Under the pieces are notes generated by a model that saw only the letters and a program-made list of their open reading frames with translations, was not told the origin of the DNA and made no database searches. DNA of 64,000 nucleotides from assembly GCA_964411125.1 (NCBI GenBank), contig CAYPJU010000027.1:1-64000 (forward strand). The letters run 5' to 3'. This stretch comes from JBFIHF01 sp964411125. GTDB taxonomy: Bacteria > Myxococcota_A > Bradymonadia > Bradymonadales > Bradymonadaceae. This document shows, one piece after another, positions 16,258 through 24,899 of this stretch; the first letter of the stretch is position 1; the number at the start of each line of letters is the position of its first letter. Position numbers and translations under genes: made by a program.

Positions 16258-19200
16258 CTAACCAATCGCGAGGCCGAGTTCGCGCCGAATGTCGCTGTAC
16301 TTCTCGCTGGCGGCGAACTCGAGGAGGTCGTTGACGCGCTCACGCGTGGACGCGGTCGTGAGCGCCGGTGGTTCGGTCTCGACCGCGGTCACGGCGATCT
16401 GGAGGTCGTTGCAGAGGATGAGCGCGCAGCGGGAGGTCGCTTTTTCTGCAGCGTTCATCCACTGGTTCATGTCGGGCACTTCGCGAGTGCGCTCGAGGTA
16501 GATGCGCATCAGCGACTGGAGCTGCATCTGAATCGGCGACGGGAGGCCCTTGATCTGCTTGAGGAGCCTCTCCCCTTCTCTACCGGTCGTCGCGCGGCGG
16601 CCGAGCGCCCAGTCCATCGTCGTCGCGAAGAGGAGCGCGAGCTGTCCCGGGCTGTTTCCGATGGCCGCGAGATAGTGCTCGGGCCGCATCCAGGTGAGGA
16701 GTTTGCCGAGGCGGAACGCCATCCGCCGGTCGTCCCCGTAGGTCTGGAGGATGTCCTCTCCGAAGAGCACCGCGGGTGGATCGGTGTTGAGGATTCTGAC
16801 CCCCAGCGGATGATCCCGGCGGACGAAGAGCGGCGGTTGCGGGGTGACGGCGAGCGTCCTCGCCACGTAGGTGAACATTTTCGAGACGACGAGGCGCCGC
16901 TCTTCGGCGTCCATGACGTCCCGCTTCGGATCGACCCCGAACTCCTTGTGTGGATAGGCGAAGAACCCGCGCATCCCCACGGCGAGGTTTGCGAGGACGC
17001 CGTTGACCACCCGGTTCTGGGTCGACGGGTAGATTCGGTCGAAGATCTCGGGGAGGAAGTGGCTGTCGCACAGCTTCAGGTTCCACCCGAGGTAGCGCCG
17101 GTAGAGCTCCTCTTCGTCCTGGTTCGCCTTGCCGAGCTGGCAGAGCACCCCGGCGACGCACCACGCACGGTCGAACTCGCGGCGGGCGAGGTAGGCGTCG
17201 AAGAGGGAGTGGTAACTGTCGGCTCTGTTCGGGTCGCGCTCGAGGACGTTGCGCAACTGAAGGATAGCCCCGGATCGATCGGGCGCCGCGAGGGTGTAGA
17301 GCTCGGCGAGGATGTTTCGGACCCGATCGTCGTCGGGGCGGAGCTTCTGGGCGGTCTCGAACGCCTGAATCGCCGCCTCGGGATGCTTGAGTCGGCTCCG
17401 GTAGACCTCGCCGAGGCTGGTCCACAGCAGAAACGACACTTCGTCCTGCCGGGCCTGTCCGAGCTCCAGCGCGTTCTCCATGACGCGGTGAAGCATTCGC
17501 CGATAGGCGCGCTCGAGCTCCTTCCACGCCTTCGCCTCGGTCAGGATTCGGTCGATGGCCTCGAACGCCTTGAGGAGCTCGGGATACTCGTCGAGGGCGG
17601 CGTCGAAGTAGCTGACCGCCCGCTGCGGGTGCATCAACTGGTCGCGGGCGATGACGCCCATGGTGTACGAGAGGTTCGCGCGCTTCTGTCGGTCGCGCTC
17701 GAAGTTCCGGAGGCGTTCGAGCACGCCGATCGACTCGCTCCACCGCCCCATGTTGCGGAACGACTCGAGCAGCTTGCGCAGGACCGCCACCGAATCTTCG
17801 TCGATGTCGAGGGCGGCGACGTAGGACCGCGCCGCTTCCATCTCGCGCCCATGTTCGCGCCAGGCGTCGCCCAGCTCGACGAGGAGCTGGAAGCGCGCCA
17901 TCGGGTCGGTCTCGGCCTCGACCATCGATCGGCGGGCCGCCATCGCCTGTTCGACGTCTCCCGTCGCCTCGCCGATGTCCGCGATCGCTCGGAGGGCCCC
18001 GGTGTCCCGGGGTTTGACGCGCAGCACGCGCTCGAGCAGCCCCCGGGCGACCCGTTCGTCACCGGCCCGACGCCGGATGTCGGCCGCCTTGCGCAGGACG
18101 TCGGCGAGGACGTCGGGAGGGGTGGTCTTCTCGTGTCGGTCCACGAGGGCGATCATGGCGTGGAAGGCTTGATCGTACTGCCCTGCTTCGTAGAGCAGAA
18201 GTCCCAGACGCTCGAGCGTCTTCGGGTTGTTACGGTCGATCTCGTAGGCCTGTCGGTAGGCATGGAGGGCGAGCTTCTCGTTGCCGAGGCGATCGAGGAC
18301 CTCACCGTACTGCAGGTAGTGGTGATTCAGGATCTGCGGCTCGATCACGGTCCTTCGTCCCTCCGCCGCCTTGATGACCGCCTCGAGCGCCGGGGCAGCC
18401 TTCTCCCATCGGTTTTGCGCCATGTAATGGTCGGCGAGCGGCCCGGCGGCTTCGACCGTCTCTGGCTCCTCGTTGAGCGCTTGTTCCCAGTAGGTGACCG
18501 CGGTCACCCTGTTGTCTCGGGCCTCGTCGTAGTAGGTGCCGAGTTCGGCGTAGTAGGCGGCTCGCCGGCGCGGCTCGGGGTCGTTCGCGGCGGCGGACTT
18601 CAGGGTGTCGACGTAGTTGGTCTCGGCCTGACGGTCCCCCTGCTCGGACTGCAGGAACCGCGTGCGGGCAATGGTCACTAGCTCGTCGAAGCGGTTGGTG
18701 TTTCGGTAGAGTTTTTCGAGCGCGCCTTCGAGCTCCGCGTCGTCGGCGCGGTGTCGCGAAGCGATGCGGAGGTGTTGTCCCGCCTGGGTGTTCTCGTCGA
18801 GCGGCATCAGCCACAGGCCGATGCGCTTGTGCAGCTCGCTCGCCTCGGGCCCTTCGCCGAGCTGTTCGGCGAGCCGCTGCGCCTGCGTGATCAGTTCGTC
18901 CCACTCGCCGGCGCGGTGGGCCATCAGCTCTGCTTCGTCGACGACCCGTCGCCACGTCGCCGGGGTGAGGCTCGAAGCGAGGGTCACGGCGGCGGCGACC
19001 GCGTCACCGAGCTCTTCGTGGAACATCTTCGCAGCCTGCAGCCGCGCTTCCGCAAAGAGGGCCGGGTCGTGCGCGAGGGCGTCGGCCCGATCGATGTAGG
19101 CGCCGGCGAGCTCCTCGAGGGCCTCTTCGTCGCCGCGCTCGCGCAGCATCGCGGCGAGAGCTTCGAAAGCCCCGTCGTGGGCGGGGTCGATGTCCAGCAC

Positions 19201-19458
19201 CTGCCGGTAGGTCGAGGCGCGTTCCTGGGCGGGCCAGTTTTGGACGTCCATCACGGTCTGGAACGAGTCGAACGCGAGATCGGCATCGTTCAACTGCTGC
19301 AGGGCGATGCTGCCGAGCTCTTCGTAGAGTCCGATCCGTTCGTCGCGGTCGGGGGTGACTTGAATCTCTCGACGCAAAACGTCGACGAGATCGGCCCAGC
19401 GCCGGTCGGCGAAGTACATCTCTCTCAGCTCGGCGAGCTTCCCCTTGTCTTCGCTCAT
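16258..19458 (-). CDS. large TPR-repeat protein
   Basis: A 1066-aa cytoplasmic protein (no signal or membrane segment) made largely of tetratricopeptide-like helical repeats: RWADLVDVLRREIQ, DPAHDGAFEALAAMLRERGD, NPKTLERLGLLLYEAGQYDQ and others over residues ~1-740. The C-terminal ~300 residues are a distinct helical domain without TPR spacing, ending in DLLEFAASEKYSDIRRELGL. Very long TPR proteins of this kind recur in Myxococcota and are of unknown function, possibly scaffolds. ATG 19458 overlaps the xdhC stop (ATGA), showing coupling with the xanthine dehydrogenase operon; a longer start upstream would overlap xdhC more. Confidence 0.82.
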   Translation of the reverse strand: MSEDKGKLAELREMYFADRRWADLVDVLRREIQVTPDRDERIGLYEELGSIALQQLNDADLAFDSFQTVMDVQNWPAQERASTYRQVLDIDPAHDGAFEALAAMLRERGDEEALEELAGAYIDRADALAHDPALFAEARLQAAKMFHEELGDAVAAAVTLASSLTPATWRRVVDEAELMAHRAGEWDELITQAQRLAEQLGEGPEASELHKRIGLWLMPLDENTQAGQHLRIASRHRADDAELEGALEKLYRNTNRFDELVTIARTRFLQSEQGDRQAETNYVDTLKSAAANDPEPRRRAAYYAELGTYYDEARDNRVTAVTYWEQALNEEPETVEAAGPLADHYMAQNRWEKAAPALEAVIKAAEGRRTVIEPQILNHHYLQYGEVLDRLGNEKLALHAYRQAYEIDRNNPKTLERLGLLLYEAGQYDQAFHAMIALVDRHEKTTPPDVLADVLRKAADIRRRAGDERVARGLLERVLRVKPRDTGALRAIADIGEATGDVEQAMAARRSMVEAETDPMARFQLLVELGDAWREHGREMEAARSYVAALDIDEDSVAVLRKLLESFRNMGRWSESIGVLERLRNFERDRQKRANLSYTMGVIARDQLMHPQRAVSYFDAALDEYPELLKAFEAIDRILTEAKAWKELERAYRRMLHRVMENALELGQARQDEVSFLLWTSLGEVYRSRLKHPEAAIQAFETAQKLRPDDDRVRNILAELYTLAAPDRSGAILQLRNVLERDPNRADSYHSLFDAYLARREFDRAWCVAGVLCQLGKANQDEEELYRRYLGWNLKLCDSHFLPEIFDRIYPSTQNRVVNGVLANLAVGMRGFFAYPHKEFGVDPKRDVMDAEERRLVVSKMFTYVARTLAVTPQPPLFVRRDHPLGVRILNTDPPAVLFGEDILQTYGDDRRMAFRLGKLLTWMRPEHYLAAIGNSPGQLALLFATTMDWALGRRATTGREGERLLKQIKGLPSPIQMQLQSLMRIYLERTREVPDMNQWMNAAEKATSRCALILCNDLQIAVTAVETEPPALTTASTRERVNDLLEFAASEKYSDIRRELGLAIG

Positions 19459-20435
19459 GACCCTTTTCCTCGGCGACCCCACGGGAACAACCCCGGGCGT
19501 TCTCTAAGGATCTCCGCTGCGACGGATATTGCAATCTCTTCGGGCGTGTCGCTCGTCATTCGTAGCCCGACCGGAGCGTGCCAGCGGCCGATCCATTCCG
19601 GGTCGGCGCCGGCGGCCTCGACCTCGGTTCGGATCCGGTCGAGTTTTGCCGAGCTCCCCATCACACCGACGAACGGAAACGGTGCCCCGATCGCACCGAC
19701 GAGTCCTCGGACGTCCTGATCGAGGGCGGCGGTCATGACGACGAAATGCGTCAGCTCCGGGTAGACGACGAGGTCAGCGGCCTCGGCGTAGTCGTCCACG
19801 AATCGCACCTCGTCGGCCCAATCGTTGTCGACGACGGTGTAGAGGCCGGGCCGCGTCTCGAAGATTGTGACGTGGTACCCGAGCTGGTGCATCACCCTCG
19901 AGAGGGCTCTCCCGCAGTGCCCGCCCCCTACGATCGCGACGCGATGGTGCAACACCGCGTGCTCCGAGTACCGGACTGCCTCCTGATCCCACTTCAGGGG
20001 GCCCTGCGGGTCGGCCTCTTCGAGGCGCGGGCCCTCGGCGTCGATGACGATCTCGATGGGGCGCTGCTCGTCCACCGCGTCCGCGAACCGCGCGAAGAGC
20101 GCTCGATGACCCGGGTCAGCGACGAAGTAGAACATCGTCTGCTCTCCGGCGCAGATCAGCCCGGAAGCTGCCTCGCCGGCGTCGGGTCGATGGACTAGAG
20201 TCTCGGTCTCGATGGTGTCTGGGGCTTCGGAGGTCGCGAGCATCTGGCGACCCCGCTCGGCGATGTCCGCCTCCATGGCACCGCCGCCGATGGTTCCGAC
20301 CTGGAGCTCGCCGGCGACGAACATCTTCGCTCCGCGCGTCCCGGGGGAGTGTCGCGTGTTGTCCACGACGACTGCCACGAAGGCAGGTTCGCCCGTCTCG
20401 AGGTGTACGGCGAGTCGGCGGTAGAAGTTTCGCAC
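19455..20435 (-). CDS. xdhC: XdhC-family molybdenum-enzyme maturation factor
   Basis: A 326-aa XdhC/CoxF protein. The N-terminal XdhC domain includes PAFVAVVVDNTRHSPGTRGA and VGTIGGGAMEADI; the C-terminal part is a Rossmann domain (RVAIVGGGHCGRALSRVMHQ). In characterised systems XdhC binds Moco, has it sulfurated, and inserts it into xanthine dehydrogenase. The start is GTG 20435, one base after the xdhB stop; the downstream TPR gene overlaps by four bases. Position right after xdhA-xdhB makes the assignment strong. Confidence 0.9.
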   Translation of the reverse strand: MRNFYRRLAVHLETGEPAFVAVVVDNTRHSPGTRGAKMFVAGELQVGTIGGGAMEADIAERGRQMLATSEAPDTIETETLVHRPDAGEAASGLICAGEQTMFYFVADPGHRALFARFADAVDEQRPIEIVIDAEGPRLEEADPQGPLKWDQEAVRYSEHAVLHHRVAIVGGGHCGRALSRVMHQLGYHVTIFETRPGLYTVVDNDWADEVRFVDDYAEAADLVVYPELTHFVVMTAALDQDVRGLVGAIGAPFPFVGVMGSSAKLDRIRTEVEAAGADPEWIGRWHAPVGLRMTSDTPEEIAISVAAEILRERPGLFPWGRRGKGS

Positions 20436-20436
20436 G

Positions 20437-22767
20437 TCACTCGCCGGCTACGGAGACCGCCTTGTTTTCGGCGGTGACGCGGTTCGAGCGTCCGGTCACT
20501 GCCTTGAGCGCGTGGCCGTGCAGCCCCAGGAGAACCCGCTCGGGGGTCGCAGGCGCCTCGAAGCCGACCCGCGTGCTCGCGTCGAACGCACGGATTGCGG
20601 CACGGATCGCGAAGAATGCGCCGATTCCGTACATCAGGGGCGGCTCGCCGACCGCTTTCGAGCCATGCGGGCCGGTCGGATTCTCGGCCTCGAGGAAGCG
20701 GACGTCGATCTCGGGTGCGCAGTAGACGTCGGGGCACTTGTAGGTCGACAGGGCGTCGGAGAGGAGCCGGCCGTCCTCGCCGTAAGCGAGCTCTTCGAGG
20801 GTCATCCAACCGATTCCCTGTGCCAGACCGCCCTCGACCTGCCCGAGGTCGACGTTCTCGTTGATCGGTCGGCCGAGGTTGTGGACGACTTTGACGGTGT
20901 CGATGTCGTAAGTCCCGCGGATGCAGTCTACGGTGACCTCGGTCACCGAAGTTCCGTAGACGTGATAGGCGAAGGGACGGCCTTTCTCTTTCGCGGCATC
21001 GAAGTGAATGTTCGGCGTGGCGTAGAAACCGTGCGCGGAGAGGTCGACCCGGTTGAGGTAGGCGTGGGCGACGACATCGGTCCAGGTGCGGTCGACGTCT
21101 TCGCCGTCGTAGAGGAGCTTCTCTTCGACGATGGAGAACTTGGTGGGGTCGTCCTTGTCGAGGTCGTCGGCCATCAGAGCGAAGAGCCGCTCGCGGATCT
21201 GGCGGCAGGCATCGATCGTGGCGTTGCCGTTGAGGTCGGTCGTGGCGCTCGCCGCGGACGGCGACATGTTGGCGACCCGCTTCGTGTTGGTGGTCTCGAG
21301 GCTGACCCGATCGAGAGCACAGCCGAACTCACGGGCGGCGATCGTGGCGAGGTTGGTGGTGAGCCCCTGCCCCATCTCGATGCCACCGTTGGAGACACTT
21401 ACGCTTCCGTCCGTGTAAATGTGGACCAGCGCGCCGGCCTGGTTGAGATGCGTCTTGGTGAACGAGATGCCGAAGACGACCGGCATCACTGCCAGCCCCT
21501 TCTTGGTGGCGTGGTTTGCGTCGTTGTACTCCGCGATTCGGGCTTTCCAGGCGTCGAGCTCGAAGAGGCGCTCTGCCTCGTCCCAGGTTTCGTGGGCCTT
21601 CTCTTCTTCGGCGGCCTGTCCGTAGGGGAGCAGATCGCCCTCCTTCAGGAGGTTGGCCCGCTGCAGCTCGGACGGCGAGACGCCCATCTTTTCGGCGGCG
21701 GCGACGATGGCAGCTTCGACGACGAACATCGATTGGGGTCCGCCGAAACCTCGAAACGCGGTATGCGGGTGGAGGTTCGTCTTGCAGCACGCCGCGTAGA
21801 TGCGGGCGTTCGGGAAGTAGTAGGCGTTGGTGCCGTGGAAGAGCGACCGCTCGAGGACCGCGGGGGAGAGGTCGGCGAAGGCGCCGGAGTTCTGGTAGAG
21901 CTTCGATTCGAACGCGACGAAGGTGCCGTCCGATTTGAGCCCGAGTTTGTAGTCGGCCTTGTAGGGGTGGCGCTTGCCGGTCATGACGAGGTCGTCGACG
22001 CGGTGGAGCACCAGCTCGACGGGCGACTCGACGACCTGTGCGGCGAGCCCGGCGAGGACGGCCCAGTAGGTCGCCTGGTCTTCCTTGCCGCCGAATCCGC
22101 CGCCGAGGCGACGCACGTCGATCTCGACGAGGTGCTCGGCGACGCCGAGCACGCGAGCGCACGCTTTCTGAACGGCGTAGGGGCTCTGTGTCGAGGAGGC
22201 GATGACCATCCGCCCCCCTTCCTGCGGAATCGCCCGGGCGCGGTTCGTCTCGAGGTAGAGGTGCTCTTGCCCCGCGATCTCGCACTCCCCTTCGACGACG
22301 ACGTCGCACTCTTCCCACGCGGCGTCGACGTCGCCCATCGCGAAGGTACGCGGGGTTCCGATGAAGTCACCGCGCTCGTGCGCGACGCGCGGGTCGACGA
22401 CGACCTCCAACTCCTCGAATTCCGCCTCGACCAGGTGGACGGCGGCGCGGGCCTGCTCGACGGTCTCGGCGACGACGATCGCGATCGGCTGACCGATGTA
22501 TTGGACGACGTCGTCGGCGAGCGACTGCTCGTCCATGAAGATCGCCCCGATCGTGTTCGCGCCACGGATGTCGTCGGCGGTGACGATTCGCACGACGCCG
22601 GGCGCGGCGGCCGCAGCGGAGAAGTCGAGCTTCTTCATCTTGCCATGTGCGACCGGCGAGCCGTAGATGGCCGCATGCAGCATGCCGTCGGGGCCAGTGA
22701 CGTCGTCGACGTACTGGGACTCGCCGCGGACGTGGAGGGGAGCTTCGATGTGGATGGGGCGCTTCAT
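20437..22767 (-). CDS. xdhB: xanthine dehydrogenase molybdopterin-binding subunit
   Basis: A 776-aa Moco subunit. It has the small a/b hammerhead region at the N-terminus (HVRGESQYVDDV) and the long molybdopterin domain. Active-site landmarks are visible: GGGFGGKEDQ (the substrate Glu of XDH follows GGK), TAFRGFGGPQ (substrate Arg) and GSKAVGEPPL near the C-terminus (catalytic Glu in GEP). These are the residues that distinguish xanthine dehydrogenase from aldehyde oxidase. It oxidises hypoxanthine and xanthine to urate together with the subunit encoded upstream. The gap to that gene is 115 bp and contains a GCCTGTG heptamer repeat. Confidence 0.95.
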   Translation of the reverse strand: MKRPIHIEAPLHVRGESQYVDDVTGPDGMLHAAIYGSPVAHGKMKKLDFSAAAAAPGVVRIVTADDIRGANTIGAIFMDEQSLADDVVQYIGQPIAIVVAETVEQARAAVHLVEAEFEELEVVVDPRVAHERGDFIGTPRTFAMGDVDAAWEECDVVVEGECEIAGQEHLYLETNRARAIPQEGGRMVIASSTQSPYAVQKACARVLGVAEHLVEIDVRRLGGGFGGKEDQATYWAVLAGLAAQVVESPVELVLHRVDDLVMTGKRHPYKADYKLGLKSDGTFVAFESKLYQNSGAFADLSPAVLERSLFHGTNAYYFPNARIYAACCKTNLHPHTAFRGFGGPQSMFVVEAAIVAAAEKMGVSPSELQRANLLKEGDLLPYGQAAEEEKAHETWDEAERLFELDAWKARIAEYNDANHATKKGLAVMPVVFGISFTKTHLNQAGALVHIYTDGSVSVSNGGIEMGQGLTTNLATIAAREFGCALDRVSLETTNTKRVANMSPSAASATTDLNGNATIDACRQIRERLFALMADDLDKDDPTKFSIVEEKLLYDGEDVDRTWTDVVAHAYLNRVDLSAHGFYATPNIHFDAAKEKGRPFAYHVYGTSVTEVTVDCIRGTYDIDTVKVVHNLGRPINENVDLGQVEGGLAQGIGWMTLEELAYGEDGRLLSDALSTYKCPDVYCAPEIDVRFLEAENPTGPHGSKAVGEPPLMYGIGAFFAIRAAIRAFDASTRVGFEAPATPERVLLGLHGHALKAVTGRSNRVTAENKAVSVAGE

Positions 22768-22823
22768 GAGGCTCGTGGGTCAGGGGCTATGCGCGTTGCG
22801 CTCTGCGCTTCGAAATTGCTGGG

Positions 22824-22863
22824 GCCTGCCGCCTGTGGCCTGTGGCCTGTGGCCTGCAGCCTG
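22824..22863. repeat. GCCTGTG heptamer tandem repeat
   Basis: Nearly six units of a 7-bp repeat (GCCTGCC, three GCCTGTG, GCCTGCA, GCCTG) lie between xdhA and xdhB. It is one of several period-7 repeats in intergenic gaps of this window. Confidence 0.8.
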
Positions 22864-22882
22864 TCGTATCTCGGGGGCAGGT

Positions 22883-24340
22883 TCATTCGGCGGCCGGGGT
22901 TCGGCTCGGGCTGATCTCGACGAACGCGACGTGTTCGGGGAAGAGCTCGGTGAAGTGGGCGATGATGAGCTGGTTTGCGAGGAGCCGCTTGTAGTCGGCA
23001 CTTCCGCGGACGTCGCTGATGGGTGAGATCTCGGTCTGTGCGATGGGGAGCGCGTCCTGAATCAATGGCGCGGAGACGGGCTTTCCTCGAAGGAAAGCGG
23101 CGGTCTTCGTCAGCAGGAGCGGTGTGGGGGCGACGCCACCCATCGAGATGCTGACGTTCTCGAGGACCCCGTCCTTCGCCTCGATCCGAGCACCGCTACA
23201 GACGGTGGCGATGTCGAGCGCCTTTCGCTTGGAGACCTTCTCGAAATTGACGTGGGTCTTCTCGGTGCCGGCCGGGAAGATGATCTCGGTGAGGAGTTCG
23301 CGGGGTCGCTTGTCGAGCTTCTTGTAGTCGAGGAAGAAGTTCTTCATCTCGACTTCGCGGCTCCGGCTTCGCTCGGTGAGGACGAGGGTCGAACCGAGGG
23401 CGAGGAGGAGCGCGGTCATGTCGCCGATGGGGGACGCGTTGACGATGTTTCCGCCGAGGGTGGCTCGGTTGCGGATGTGCAGCGACGCGATGAGCCAGAC
23501 GAAGTCTTCCATCCGGGGGATCATCTCGCGGAGCTTCGGATGTTCGGCGAACTCGGTGAAGGTGGTCAGGGCTCCGATACGGAACTTGCCGTTGGAGAGG
23601 TTGATCCCCTTCATCTCGGGATAGCGTGCGAGGAGTTCGACGCGGGCGTTGGGGAGTTCCTCGCCTCGCTGTACGTAGAGGTCGGTCCCTCCGGCGACGA
23701 AGAACTCCACGTTCGACGAGGGCTGTGGTCGCTCGGGGACGATCTCGGCGAGCCGCTCGGGCATCCGGGTGAAATACTCGGGGAGGAGCCCTGCCTCGAC
23801 GGCGGCGGCGACGCGGTCGTCCGCCTCCCAGACACTACGGTGCCGTCCCCCTTCGGAGAGGGCGTCGACGATACGTTCGCCGGCGCGGTTGATCGAATTG
23901 TAGCCGGTGCAGCGGCAGAGGTTTCCGCTGATGGCGCGTTTGAAGCCGTCCATCGACGGCTCGTCCTCGTCGCGGCAGAGCAGGTACCACGTCATCGAGA
24001 CGATGAAGCCGGGGGTGCAATACCCGCACTGGCTGCCACCGAAGTCGACCATCGCCTGCTGCACGAAGGTGAGTTCCTTCGTCAGATTGAGCCCTTCGAT
24101 CGTGACGACGTGCTTCCCTTCCATCTCTCCGAGGGGGACGAGGCAGGAGGTGGTGGGTTCGTAACGAACCCGGCCCTCCTTCAGGGATCCGACGAGGATC
24201 GTGCAGGCACCGCAGTCCCCCTCTTTGCACCCTTCCTTGGTACCGGTGAGCCGCTTCTTGCGCACGTAGTCCAGCACGAGCAGGCCGGGGTGGCGCTCGG
24301 ATTCGATGCGTCGGTCGTTGAGCCAGAAGGTCGTCGTCAT
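22883..24340 (-). CDS. xdhA: xanthine dehydrogenase FeS/FAD subunit
   Basis: A 485-aa small subunit. The N-terminal plant-type ferredoxin fold binds one 2Fe-2S cluster through CKEGDCGACTILV and a later Cys; the second helical domain carries QCGYCTPGF and NLCRCTGYNSI for the other 2Fe-2S cluster. From ~residue 190 the FAD domain shows FFVAGGTDLYVQ and TLGGNIVNASPIGD, and the CO-dehydrogenase flavoprotein C-terminal domain follows. It passes electrons from Moco to NAD+. ATG 24340 begins right at the ferredoxin domain; the frame is open upstream to 24778 only because that DNA is GC-rich, with no similarity. It is the first gene of the minus-strand operon. Confidence 0.94.
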   Translation of the reverse strand: MTTTFWLNDRRIESERHPGLLVLDYVRKKRLTGTKEGCKEGDCGACTILVGSLKEGRVRYEPTTSCLVPLGEMEGKHVVTIEGLNLTKELTFVQQAMVDFGGSQCGYCTPGFIVSMTWYLLCRDEDEPSMDGFKRAISGNLCRCTGYNSINRAGERIVDALSEGGRHRSVWEADDRVAAAVEAGLLPEYFTRMPERLAEIVPERPQPSSNVEFFVAGGTDLYVQRGEELPNARVELLARYPEMKGINLSNGKFRIGALTTFTEFAEHPKLREMIPRMEDFVWLIASLHIRNRATLGGNIVNASPIGDMTALLLALGSTLVLTERSRSREVEMKNFFLDYKKLDKRPRELLTEIIFPAGTEKTHVNFEKVSKRKALDIATVCSGARIEAKDGVLENVSISMGGVAPTPLLLTKTAAFLRGKPVSAPLIQDALPIAQTEISPISDVRGSADYKRLLANQLIIAHFTELFPEHVAFVEISPSRTPAAE

Positions 24341-24520
24341 GTTCGTCTGCGTCTGTCGGGCGTCTCGGAGGCGTCCTCTCGAGCGGGTAGAAAATACCGC
24401 GCGGGGCCCGATGGCGCAACGCGCTTGCCGGATCCGACGGCTGCGTGCGAAGCGCTTCGATCGTGGCGGCGCTCTGGCGCCGGCCCTCCCCGTGCGCGGG
24501 AAACCGTGGGGCGTTCGCCG

Positions 24521-24643
24521 CCGACTCTTGCGGCGAGGGGATGGCGCCCCGCCGAGGGCGGCTCTCAGCCCGACTCGCGCGACGCGCGAGTCGGACCTCG
24601 AGAGCCCTCGGCCGGGGCGCCATCCCCTCGCTCGCCGAGTCGG
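24521..24643. repeat. 123-bp near-perfect palindrome
   Basis: The region is symmetrical around position 24582. Outer arms CCGACTC/GAGTCGG (24521-24527 with 24637-24643), 19-base perfect arms (24533-24551 with 24613-24631) containing GGATGGCGCCCCG, imperfect middle arms, and a 12-base perfect core CCGACTCGCGCG mirrored around a single A make a very strong hairpin or cruciform. It is far larger than an ordinary terminator. Confidence 0.9.
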
Positions 24644-24761
24644 ACGCTCCCGGCCCCGGCTCCTGGCGTCGCCGGGACCGTCCGCTCGGATTCGCGGTGT
24701 CGGAACGAGACACTCTCGTCGCGCGGCGTCGGAGCGCCGCGGTCCGTGCAGGGTGAGCCGG

Positions 24762-24824
24762 CACCCCTCACCCTGCACCCCTCACCCTGCACCCCTCACC
24801 CTGCACCCCTCACCCTGCACCCCT
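24762..24824. repeat. 14-bp tandem repeat CACCCCTCACCCTG x 4.5
   Basis: Four and a half exact copies of a 14-bp unit, itself two related heptamers (CACCCCT, CACCCTG), end ~75 bp before the allantoinase start. A reverse-complementary CAGGGTGAG lies just upstream (24748-24756). Confidence 0.9.
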
Positions 24825-24899
24825 GAATCGAGACACCACGGTTGACGCGCGATACAAGTCCACGGATCTTTGGCAACCTACGCCGACGAGAGAGAAACG

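Larger units (their letters stand above)
24341..24899. other. divergent purine-operon gap with palindrome and tandem repeat
   Basis: This 559-bp gap separates the xdh operon from the ureide operon. It holds a 123-bp palindrome and a 14-bp tandem repeat, each listed separately. Promoters for both operons must lie here. I do not see a convincing gene; the open frames across it are low-complexity Arg/Pro-rich shadows. Confidence 0.6.

Noticed and set aside
22883..24778. Longer xdhA reading frame starting at 24778
   Set aside because: The extra 146 codons run through the palindrome and tandem repeat and have no similarity; the ferredoxin domain begins at 24340.
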